Below the pieces are notes generated by a model that was not told the origin of the DNA, did not search any database, and saw nothing but the letters and a program-made list of their open reading frames with translations. A stretch of 27,596 nucleotides of DNA from Perkinsus chesapeaki (Eukaryota > Perkinsozoa > Perkinsida > Perkinsidae): positions 1 through 27,596 of the forward strand of contig JAAPAO010000492.1 in assembly GCA_013115145.1 (NCBI GenBank). The letters run 5' to 3'. Every line of letters starts with the position of its first letter. The first letter of the stretch is position 1. Shown here piece by piece: positions 19,271 through 27,596 of this stretch. A program made the translations under genes and the position numbers.

Positions 19271-22097
19271 CTACTGAGGAGGCCGACCGCTGGCTTGGGC
19301 CTGCTGTTGCTGCTGTCTGTGGAGGCTCGCATAATATTGCTGCCAAGCTGCAGCCAAATACGCACTCGCGTAGTTCGTCGAGGAATCCTAAGAATTGAAA
19401 ATATTAGGCGGAGCGAAGCTACTACCAATCTCACCTGTCCCAGTGTAGCTCCTGTGGCCGAGGGTTGGGCAGCAGATCCTCCCGATGGTTGCTGGGTCGA
19501 TGCCTGTGGTGGGCTGCCAGCCGGAGACTGGTACTGATACGGGCTTTGCTGTTGTTGTGATGCTGGTGGGGGCACCGATGTCCCTATTTGTTGAGTTGCC
19601 GCGGGCGGCATGTACCCCTGATGAGGAGGCAGCTGCTGCTGATAAGGATTGGCGTATTGCTGCGGTTGTTGAGGGTAGTACCCTCCAGGGCCACCAGGAC
19701 CTGATTACGCCACATCACAATTATAACCTCCTAGAGCTTCCGACCCGCCGCCGATCGAGCCATTGCTGGTTGTTGTTGTTGCATCATTCCCGGACTAGGA
19801 TACCCTCCCATAGGTTGATGCTGCTGCTGCCAAGGCTGCGAGGCCGGTGGAGTAGAGTACCCCTGCTGGGACGCGGGAGGGGGTCCAGACTGGTCACCGC
19901 CGTAGTTCCGAGAGGGCAGCGGCGAGCTCTGAGGCATATAAGGCCGTGGGCCACCCCCACTCATTCGGCCGGGACCGCCGCTCATAGGGTGGCCGCCGCC
20001 TCGTGGGGGAGGGGCCATGCCAGGACCGTTGGGGCCACCGGCGTTGCTGCCGTAGAGGTAGGGTGGGAGACCTTGGGCTGGAGGGGACTTGATCACATGT
20101 GTACCCTGAGAAAATATTGATAATACCTCCTACAAGGATCGAACTCGGATCGACAGGATAGTTAACAATGCGCAAAACCATTCGGCCATTCCTCCACTTA
20201 CTCCCAGCCTTTCATTAATGAACCCCACAATAGTGAGAAGTCCATCATAAGGTCCATGTATATAGACCTCCCGATACGGTCCACTGCTCTTCGCCACTTG
20301 AATATCACATCGACCATCCTCCTTCAATTGATTAATAATCTCTCCACCCCGACCAATAATAGCTCCCACACTGCTCGATGGCACCTACGAAAAATGCCAA
20401 TAACTACAGCGGAGCGATGCAACCGCCCCTCAGTACGTCCATAACACAGACATCTGTCGGTGCCTCATTCCAGCCTCCTCCTCCCTTCCCTCCACTTCCC
20501 CTCATAGCAGGTCCTCCTCCTCCTCGCCCGCCATACCCCCCACTCGGTGGGCCCCGCTGGTATCCTGCGTTGTACTGGTGTTCATAATTTTCCCCACGGA
20601 AGCCGCCTCCGCTGCCACCGAAATCAGTTGTTCTTCGACGTTTAGTATCGTCATAAGATGGCGTCGAACTAAGCCTCTTTTGAGCGCGGAACTCCGGATG
20701 CCCGCTTTCATACTCGGCGATGAGATCCGCACATGTAACCGTGCCAGAGACGACCTGAAGAAGAAGACGACGACCGAAAATCACCGAAACCGCCGCGACC
20801 AGCCACCTTACTTTATTAACTAGCTCTTCACACAACGTGACCGCCTCCTCCGTTCCCACACAGTTCACAGTACGAGGCATACCCTTAGTTGAACCATGGT
20901 ACTCTGACGGCGGGATGGCCTGAGCGATAAGTCTTCTGTGCCAGTTTGATGAAAGACGATAGAGAACGGAGGTTCCCCGATCATCTCCCGAGTAAAGAGC
21001 AGGCTACCAATTATGGAAGGGACTTCGGCGGCCCCTCGGACGAACTCGGCCAGAAAATTCCTCGCCGGGCCGTTTCAGCAGAGAAGATAATTTCCAAGAC
21101 CTTCCAAATGAAAATCTTCGTGAATTTCCTTACGACAAAAAGGTAAACCTGAATCGCTTCGCTCCGCCCCCTCTGCGAGTACCTTAATTTCCAACCTAGC
21201 TCCGGACCTTTCCTTGATCCTTGCCAGAGCCACCCCTTGCGGCCCGAGGACCTCCGGGACCTTGTGGTCTGGAATCTCGAAGAACTTTTGAATCTCCCCT
21301 TGCTTCGGCTCCAACGGTGATATCTTCTCTCGAACTGCGTCCACTGCGGCCTGTCCGAAATAAATTCCGTGAAGTTCCAGCAAGTCCGACGATTACCTGG
21401 AGCTGTTCCTCAGTCTGAGCGTCAATATAAAAGATACTGAAGCCCTGGTCGCGCGTGGATTGGTCACCCTAAGACAGGTCGAAATGCGTTACCAGCGGAT
21501 GATTCGATGGAAATATGGTATGACAGCGAGCGTGCCCATAGTTCTCCAGAGGCCCTAGCGCTGCACGCTTGTTCCTGGCATAATCAACGCTCCATTCCAG
21601 CGGGCGGCAGTGAGCTTCAGTTCCTCATAGTTGTTCGTTATTCCAGGCTGCATGTCAACATTCCCGGCAAACTCGCCACTGCATCATCGCCGCCACGGAC
21701 CTTATCGTGCCTTCTCTTCCTCTGCTCCATATAGGGCCTCTCCTCTCTGCTTTAAGCTGGTTCACCAAAAGATTCTCCGGAGGTTGATTCGATGCCATCT
21801 GTCCCATTACTACATATATGTTAGCGCCAGTTTGCTGCTTCAATGCCATTATTGTCGCTCCTCGTTTCCCAATAACCATCGGAACCAGCTCCTGGGAGAC
21901 CTCAACTTGGTCTCGATAAGGCCCAGCATCTGGCCCAAACTCAAACGGCTGCGGAGGCTGCTCTCGGTGACCTATCCAACACATCTCCAATCCTTGGATA
22001 CCTTCGTTAGCGTACCCATCAGACCGGAACCATTGGACTGCTGTCGAGGCGGACCGGAGGAAGAGGAGGCCATGGGAGCCGGTGCTTCCTGCTGCAT
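19271..22097 (-). CDS. FUBP/KHSRP-like protein with three KH domains
   Basis: KH domains bind single-stranded RNA or DNA through a GxxG loop. Three are visible: ELVPMVIGKRGATIMALKQQ (about 21890), HKVPEVLGPQGVALARIKER (about 21255) and SSVGAIIGRGGEIINQLKED (about 20375), with loops GKRG, GPQG and GRGG. Between the second and third lies an RGG/GGY-rich segment. The C-terminus is Pro/Gln/Gly-rich and ends with SAYLAAAWQQYYASLHRQQ, like the tyrosine motifs of the far-upstream-element-binding family. Exon 1 (22097-22016) and exon 2 (21971-21814) flank a 44-nt intron; a 46-nt intron precedes AAVDAVREKI; a long intron of about 300 nt follows KH2; the 96-nt intron at 20106-20201 is tRNA-like; the stop is at 19271-19273. 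Likely role: mRNA stability, splicing or transcription (inference). Confidence 0.88.
19407..19418. repeat. Copy of dispersed 12-mer (GGCGGAGCGAAG)
   Basis: It lies in the middle of the 47-nt last intron of the KH gene, which starts GTGAGATTGG. Same motif as at 10858, 21157 and 24735. Confidence 0.7.
20106..20201 (-). other. 96-nt KH-gene intron that is a tRNA-like element in sense
   Basis: It starts GTAAGTGGAGG, has A-box TGGCCGAATGG (20188-20178), an anticodon-loop-like TTGTTAA, B-box GAGTTCGATCC (20146-20136), and after the tRNA-like part a T-rich tract ending TTCTCAG. Splicing joins GAA AGG CTG GGA to GGT ACA CAT GTG in frame. The donor overlaps the tRNA 5' end, as in the sense KRI1 intron. 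Confidence 0.88.
21157..21168. repeat. Copy of dispersed 12-mer (CTTCGCTCCGCC)
   Basis: It lies about a dozen nucleotides inside the donor of the long intron after KH2, opposite in orientation to the 19407 copy relative to the gene. Confidence 0.7.
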
Positions 22098-22250
22098 AAT
22101 TGCAACAAGACAACAGCAACTACTGATAAGAACGACCAGATCGCAATGTTCAAATGCGTTGAGGAAATGCAAGTGAGGGCAAGATCGCAAGATTACTCCA
22201 ACTCAACGCGCGCTCAGTGAACAACAAGACAAGCATGAACAATGACAAAG

Positions 22251-24363
22251 CTACCAGCGGGTTCTGGCATAGTAACCCGACCCTCCCAGGATCCTCCTCT
22301 GTCGAGCTGAGGACGCACTCGGCCTAGTGACCCTCCTAATCAAAGCCTCCACGTATTCGCCGGCCACCTGCCTATCGGTCAGGTTTGGCTTCTCGCCGTT
22401 GTCATCCCTCGAAATGTATCTTTCATAAAGTTGTGATGCACTCATGGCGAGGGTTGGGTCAGCTCTGAGACTCGATCGTCGAATGACCTCCGAAACCGAC
22501 TGTGTGAGGGTATACTTGCCATCCTCATCATCATCATCCTGCTGCTGGCTCGGCATCTCGGCAACTGCCTCATCGACAACGCCATACCACGCGCTCCGCT
22601 GCGATCTCTCATCGATGCTGTTGGTGGCCCGTGTGATGATTCTCTTACTTTTCCGTCTCATCGACTCAACCGTCAAACTCGACTGTCGGCTTTCAATGGC
22701 CGACTTCTCATTCATCAAACTGCTACCGACTGCATCGAAGCTGCTGCCGGATGCATTCGATTCGTTCGGTGGCTGTTCACTCGCCGAGGCCACGCCCGGC
22801 TCAGGCCCGCCTCTTTGGATCTCCGCAACACAATCTTCGACCCGCTCTTCGCCATCATCTCTCTCTTCACTCGTGAGCTCCGCCCCGAGCGGCAACCCGG
22901 TTCCCTTGTTAGTTTCCTTTTGCCTGGACTTGCTGCACACCGATTTCCCACTGCACTTCGGCCGGTAGCTCCTCGTCATCGACTCAACGAACAGCCTCGA
23001 GGCGCAATGGTCGTATACAGAGCTCAGTGCCTTCCGGACAACAGTCACCTCTCGCGGAGCAGACCGAGCGAAGGGGCCTCGTCGAGATATCGGCCGGACA
23101 GACGCCAACACTTCGGCCAACCCTTCAGACATCCCACTCGACGTCGTCACCAGGCTGCGTTGTGATGCCATCACCGAGGCCATGGCGGCCGTAAATTCCG
23201 GGGAGCCTGCTGAGCGGGACGGCTCCAAGGTTTGCTTCGACAACACGGGGCTCAGCGACCGCCCGCTCTCCCTCAGGCTTCTGGCAGACTGTGATCGTCT
23301 TGTTGCCACCACAGAGATATTGCAGGGAGCTTCACTCACTGCACCAGTGTGCTCTTGACCTCTGCTCAGCAAATCTCCATACCGCTCTCGCCTCAGTTTC
23401 TCTTGAACATGAGCCGCTTCCCTCTCCTGTTTAGCCCAGAGCCTCCGAACCTCCTCCACTCGAGCCTCACGATACTTCACAGGGTGGGCCATCCAAGCTG
23501 GACACTGCCCCCCTCCACCGTCACCGTGAGTCTCCACGCTCTTGCTCGACACCGAGGCCGCTCGTGCTGCTGCTCGATTTCGCATCTTGAGCGAGCGATT
23601 GCTACCAGTCCCTCGTCCCCGATGAACCACCAAGGGACCCTCTACCCGGATCCTTTCCGCAACTGGCACTTTCCCCGTTCCCGCTGGTCGGGGCAGCCCC
23701 CATAACTCATCGCAAAGCTCCCGACCAAGCCTCAGCTTCGGACTACTTGGAAGCTCCTTCCTGGACTTCACCCCAGGCCGTATCTTCGGCGAAATTGGCG
23801 TGAGCTTCTCCTCGGTCGGAGACCTCTCTCGCTCTCTCAACAGATGAGACGTAAGCTCCTTGAGGTGCCCATCAACGTGGCGATCGAAACCCCTGAAGAA
23901 CAGAAATAATTCATAGACCTCCAAAAATTTTCATGTCGCTTCACGACCATCTGTTGTCCAACCTTTTCAGTGGAGTGGAGCCAACCCGATCGAATACACT
24001 ACTACTGTGACTCCCCATCCCACCTGGCTCCTTGACAACTTGCTATTATCTCCGAGATGGCCTTCTCTCCGAGAGCTGCCACCGACGTCTGCCTCGACAG
24101 CACTCCCAGTAGAGATCGCAACGCTAATCTAAAGTGATCCGGGTCGCCTTGCACCGGCCTCCTCGACGGGCTCTCGATCGCATCAGCGCTCGCTGGCTCC
24201 GGTGCATCACTAAAAACATCCCTGGCAGAAGAGCTCGACAAAGCATCTAAGTCATTCCTGAGCGCGCTGAGATTTCATCGTCCAGACGAACCAAGAAGCT
24301 CCCAATGCTTTGCTCAAGATCTATGGTTCGGTCGCGACAGAGGACTACTATTAGTAAACGCAT
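22251..24363 (-). CDS. Ser/Arg-rich protein of unknown function
   Basis: A long exon (23894 to 22251, stop TAG 22251-22253) encodes about 547 residues rich in Ser, Arg and Glu, with low-complexity stretches such as QQQDDDDEDG and a more ordered C-terminus (ASQLYERYISRDDNG, AGEYVEALIRRV). An upstream exon (about 24260-24020) encodes DHFRLALRSLLGVLSRQ and AISEIIASCQGA. A 125-nt intron joins GCC AG to G GGT TTC GAT in frame. Further upstream, from ATG 24363, a frame encodes LEQSIGSFLVRLDDEIS, which seems to belong to the same protein but is offset by two nucleotides at about 24265-24275. The family is not recognised; the composition suggests a phosphorylated scaffold or cytoskeletal protein, which is only a guess. 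Confidence 0.65.
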
Positions 24364-24545
24364 TTCGAGGCAACGAGTGGTAATGAAGAACAACGACGAG
24401 GACAGGAAAAACCACTCAAAGTCGACTGAAACGGTCTTCGTCCTAGATCGGCGGGAGGCAATTGCGCTCGAAGATACGGAGCTCTTCGATCACAGATTGT
24501 TGCCACCCGAGAACTCCAATACCAAAAGTTTTCAGAAAATTTACC

Positions 24546-24589
24546 AAAATTTTCCGAAATTTTCCGAAATTTTCCGGAATTTTCCATCC
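24546..24589. repeat. ATTTTCCGAA tandem repeat
   Basis: Four to five roughly 10-bp units of AAATTTTCCG are in tandem with small changes. It lies between the small gene at 24.6-25.1 kb and the Ser/Arg-rich gene. Similar units occur at 6915-6975 and 25235-25275, both inside introns. Confidence 0.7.
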
Positions 24590-24598
24590 TGAGTCCTA

Positions 24599-25051
24599 TT
24601 ACCGTCTGCCTTGAATAGCATCATGTAACCTCATCAATATCATTTCCCTTTTCATGGCCTCAGCAGCCGACAGCAAATGACCGCCGATCTCTCGTCTAAC
24701 ATCCGCCGGAAACATTAACGATGGTGCTCGACGAGGCGGAGCGAAGGTCATGACAAAACAGCAAACAGGTTAACTGTTCGATAGTAGAGTCAAATCTTCG
24801 GGACTGGAGATCTGCTCACTTGAGCCGAATGGCCGAGGCGTACCGAAACCGAGCCAATTCTCCATCGCAATTTCGTGCCTTCGCCCACACTGTAGGAGAC
24901 CACGTGTACAGTGGACGCCCACAATGCAGAAAAAACCCCCACTCTTAGCACTTTGCAGATCACTAAAATTTCTTCCATGTTTTTCGGTAAAAGGCCAACG
25001 CAACCCTCCAGTATTATCAAAACCCGTCTCCTCTTCCTGCTCGGACGCCAT
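24599..25051 (-). CDS. Unknown 119-residue protein
   Basis: Exons 25051-24820 and 24726-24599 join in frame to 360 nt, 119 residues plus TAA. The 93-nt intron runs GTGAGCAGATC...CGTCGAG. The N-terminus is MASEQEEETGFDNTGGLRWP; the second exon encodes a basic, amphipathic helical end (VRREIGGHLLSAAEAMKREM, MLRLHDAIQGRR-like ending). The start is only 39 nt downstream of the Bax inhibitor stop. No family recognised. An alternative frame from ATG 24751 would read through the proposed 3' splice site, so the second exon might begin earlier. The intron contains the 12-mer at 24735-24746. Confidence 0.5.
24735..24746. repeat. Copy of dispersed 12-mer (GGCGGAGCGAAG)
   Basis: It is near the 3' end of the 93-nt intron of the small gene, or coding for FAPPR if that intron model is wrong. 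Confidence 0.6.
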
Positions 25052-25090
25052 AATAAAATTAAAGACAGCAGCACTTGATCGCTCCCTCCC

Positions 25091-27228
25091 TCAGCGACGG
25101 CGTCGACGATCATCATCATCTTTGCGACTCTCCGCATTTCTCATGAGGATGACCAAAATACGGACCTGCGGCAGAAAATTCGGCTCCGAAATTACCTCTT
25201 TGTATGCTCACAGTAAATACGCTACTCTGGGACGCGCATAAATTTTCCGAAATTTCGTCATTTTTTTCCGAGCGTTTCTTTTTCATAGCTGAGATCAGAG
25301 CTTCCGACGCTTACAAAAATGGCTATAAGATCCGTATAGAGCTCCGCCGCTGCTTTAATAGGATCCCTGTAGCCACTGTAGAAGGATTCAATGGCAACTT
25401 GGGTGTCTAGTAGAACGTAACCCATGAAAGCCACGAGCATGCCGTAGAGGTTCAGATTGAAGACCTGAGGAGATGGTGGAAAGTTTTGGAGCTCGAAGAT
25501 GCTGAATCCGAATCCAAAGTTGCTACTGCTGATTTTGACCTTCAAGTCTCAGCGGGGAAAATTGACCAGTTTCGAGCACACTAATTTCGTCTAGCTCTCT
25601 GGATCTGGGGACCGAACTCCCCCGTACCCAACAATTAGTACCATATATCTCAACACTAAAATATTTTAAAAGTAGATGTGAAATCCCAATTCCAAAAATA
25701 ATGTTCATCCCTTATAATTCCTTTTCATTTCCACAAAAATTCGCACTATGGTGGCCCATACCAAGTTGGATCGGAAAAAGATATTTCCGAGGTTGATGAG
25801 CGCCATATAGAGCATCACAGAGCTGAGGATCGACCCGAGATATAGCCATTCGCGTCTGCGAGAGAATCTGAAAATGAAACTGTTCACAACCATGGCGCCA
25901 ATGGGGACATCGCGCAGAGGGATAGACAAGTGAATATGGCCAATGTCCCATAGAAGGCCGTCATCAGCAGATCCGGATCAACCTGATGATCGAGCAAGTC
26001 CTTCCAGAGACGGGCATATCCCTTACAGCAGCAGCATAATGAACGAGTGGCCCCAAGGAGACTCCCTTTAAGAAAGCGAAGCCTCCAAACATGGCCAGAC
26101 GCTTCGGGTCTATACGATCACTTGAAGGATCGTTGGTATACATCGATCCAATCAACAAAGCAATAGATAATATCGCTGTCATAAAGGAGCCTATTTGGGC
26201 AACCTGACGCCATCCGTGATAAATTGGTTTATAGCATTGATCTACCTTAATATGGAACCAACAGCCCGCGGCTGTAGAGGCCACTCCAATAGTCAGGATA
26301 CCGTAACTGAGAGTGAGATGACGACTTGTCCATGTCGGATCATTTTCCCATTCCATCAAATCCGGGCATCGATATGAAAAATATTGGACAACCAGTGTTA
26401 ATAAATACATGTTTGCCAATATACGAAATATATACAAGATTCACTTTCGGAACGTCACCGAAGATTCCACGTGCTAGTGCTGGTGACCCCAGCTCTAGAA
26501 GACAACAGACATTCCAACACCCACATGCCGCAGTAGGGATTCATCTGGAATGAGTTCCTCGGGGATAATAAGGTGTTCTCATTGCGGAGGAGATACATGC
26601 TCCTAGCACAACAGGGAACATCTCCGCCATTCCCTCTGAGCCCAACATCTTAATTCCTGATGGGAGTAACGCCGCTCATCACGGTCAATATAACACCTCA
26701 TTACTAACTGAGGAGCACTCACTCCCTTCTGAAGCACGATAAGACAATTATAAATTATATAACATTATTTCCCAGAACACTCTGAATGGTCGTATACGGA
26801 TGAACATTACTAAAGTCTATGTATTCTTTCCAGGGCCCCTATAACAGGTATCTTTAGGTTCTCGTTGCTTCTGGTGGGGGGCTCTTTCCTCTCAATTCCT
26901 CGTCCGTCTCAACTAATTGTAATCTGATCCCTCTTAAAGGACACGGTGCGCGCATTACAAATCATCAGGACCGGCGATAAACCCTCCCGAAGAGTCTCAG
27001 AGATGGTCAACGCCACCGAAAGTCCAGTCGCGCCAAAGTCACCCTCGTGTTTCGAGAACTCTTCATTTACGCCTTTGCTCCAGAATTCATGCCGTCATTC
27101 CGCACCCATCCGGCTGCTCACATTTTTTGTAGATGCTTCCTGGCAGGGGCGTCCAATGGTTTGAAACTTAAAACCGCCGCCGGATTGAATCTCGAGGCGG
27201 TATTGAAGAGGTCCGCGAAGCCTTGCAT
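25091..27228 (-). CDS. Bax inhibitor-1 (TMBIM6-like) membrane protein
   Basis: BI-1 proteins are multi-pass membrane proteins of the ER that affect calcium leak and stress-induced death. Six exons (27228-27122, 26306-26027, 25982-25909, 25867-25762, 25464-25315 and 25165-25091) total 792 nt, 263 residues plus TGA, all joins in frame; introns are 815, 44, 41, 297 and 149 nt. Landmarks: PARKHLQKIYGILTIGVAS leading into the first membrane segment, AFLKGVSLGPLVHYAAAV, DPDLLMTAFYGTLAIF, SRRREWLYLGSILSSVMLY, LYGMLVAFMGYVLLDTQVAI and FVRILVILMRNAESRKDDD, ending with RRRRR. Conserved acidic residues of the pore region (VDPDLL and LLDTQ) are present. Length is close to animal and plant BI-1 (about 237-247). 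The 149-nt intron holds TTTTCCG repeats, and the 297-nt intron has a small GGGGA/TCCCC hairpin with a T-arm look. Confidence 0.92.
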
Positions 27229-27505
27229 TTTACAAATACCTTCCAATCCCATACCGCTCTCGCCAAACACAACTCAACTTTGTAGGGTAACATCACTCTC
27301 AACACTAGGCACAGTGGGACATGCAGACGCACGTTGGCTGCAGGGCAAAAATGTCAGGTGCCTCGGTAGAGCATATTAACAACACATTCGGTTCCTCTTG
27401 CATTTTCTAGCGGCCTCAGGGCGAGGCTGCTGACCGTTGGGCAGCTGCTCTGGAGCAAGCCCGGAGATACCTACGAGAAGGTATTCTCTTGGGAACAGAG
27501 AAGGG
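27229..27505. other. Upstream flank of Bax inhibitor gene
   Basis: It holds the presumed promoter or leader of the minus-strand BI-1 gene. The plus strand reads open here (27047-27379) but overlaps the BI-1 first exon and has no family likeness. No other gene seen. Confidence 0.35.
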
Positions 27506-27596
27506 TATGTTACTAGTGATACAGAGGAGGAGATATAATAGAAAGGAGTTTGATAGGAAATATGTTACTAGTGATACAGAGGAGGAGATATAATAG
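27506..27596. repeat. Direct repeat, 36-bp unit at 55-bp period, cut by window end
   Basis: Copy one at 27506-27541 and copy two at 27561-27596 are identical, from TATGTTACTAGTG to GATATAATAG. The 19-nt spacer is AAAGGAGTTTGATAGGAAA. More copies may follow beyond the window. Confidence 0.85.

Noticed and set aside
19485-20120. 211-codon plus-strand open frame
   Set aside because: It is antisense to the Pro/Gln/Gly-rich tail of the KH gene; GC-rich repeats on the other strand keep it open.
22444-22968. 174-codon plus-strand open frame
   Set aside because: Antisense to the Ser/Arg-rich exon, with no family likeness.
1-27596. CRISPR array, bacterial operon or rRNA genes
   Set aside because: No regularly spaced repeats, no bacterial-length uninterrupted genes with ribosome-binding sites, and no rRNA-like sequence were seen.

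Overview
The window looks like gene-dense nuclear DNA of a unicellular eukaryote. Coding segments are cut by many very small GT-AG introns, and spliced reading frames match eukaryote-only families (KRI1, FUBP-like KH protein, Bax inhibitor-1, HAD protein with a DWDDT motif). I could rebuild several genes by hand; reading frame is kept across junctions with introns mostly 38-49 nt long. A myzozoan alveolate, perhaps a perkinsid, is my best guess. It rests on one-strand gene order, a heptatricopeptide-like organellar repeat protein and intron style; this is inference, not proof.

Layout: almost everything from 1.4 to 27.2 kb is coded on the minus strand, so transcription runs right to left. From right to left: Bax inhibitor-1 (27228-25091), a small unknown gene (25051-24599), a Ser/Arg-rich protein (24363-22251), a three-KH-domain FUBP-like RNA-binding protein (22097-19271), an unknown gene (19147-18340), ribosome-biogenesis factor KRI1 with an embedded ZZ zinc finger (18198-14632), unknown genes at about 13985-13469, 12917-12531 and 12140-11532, a small HAD-family protein (10798-10011), an unknown proline/glycine-rich protein (about 8397-5097), and a helical-repeat protein (about 4442-1395). 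One spliced plus-strand gene (10991-11559) is clear; a second (8612-9157) is doubtful. Gaps between same-strand genes are often only 40-235 nt.

The most striking signal is a set of introns made of tRNA-like sequence. Three full-length tRNA-like elements with A-box and B-box promoter motifs are, end to end, single spliceosomal introns of 80-96 nt: two in KRI1 and one in the KH gene. One of the two in KRI1 lies antisense to its gene. Three 45-47 nt introns in two further genes carry only a T-arm/B-box. Another full-length element sits antisense in the leader of the 12.5 kb gene with usable GT and AG ends (91 nt), and a double T-arm element lies at 14.3 kb. This fits a tRNA-derived, SINE-like source of new introns (an introner) that works in both orientations.

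The genes do not form one pathway. RNA-related housekeeping functions (KRI1, KH protein, organellar helical-repeat protein) are prominent. Exon maps given as exact were checked for frame by hand; those given as approximate were not fully resolved.
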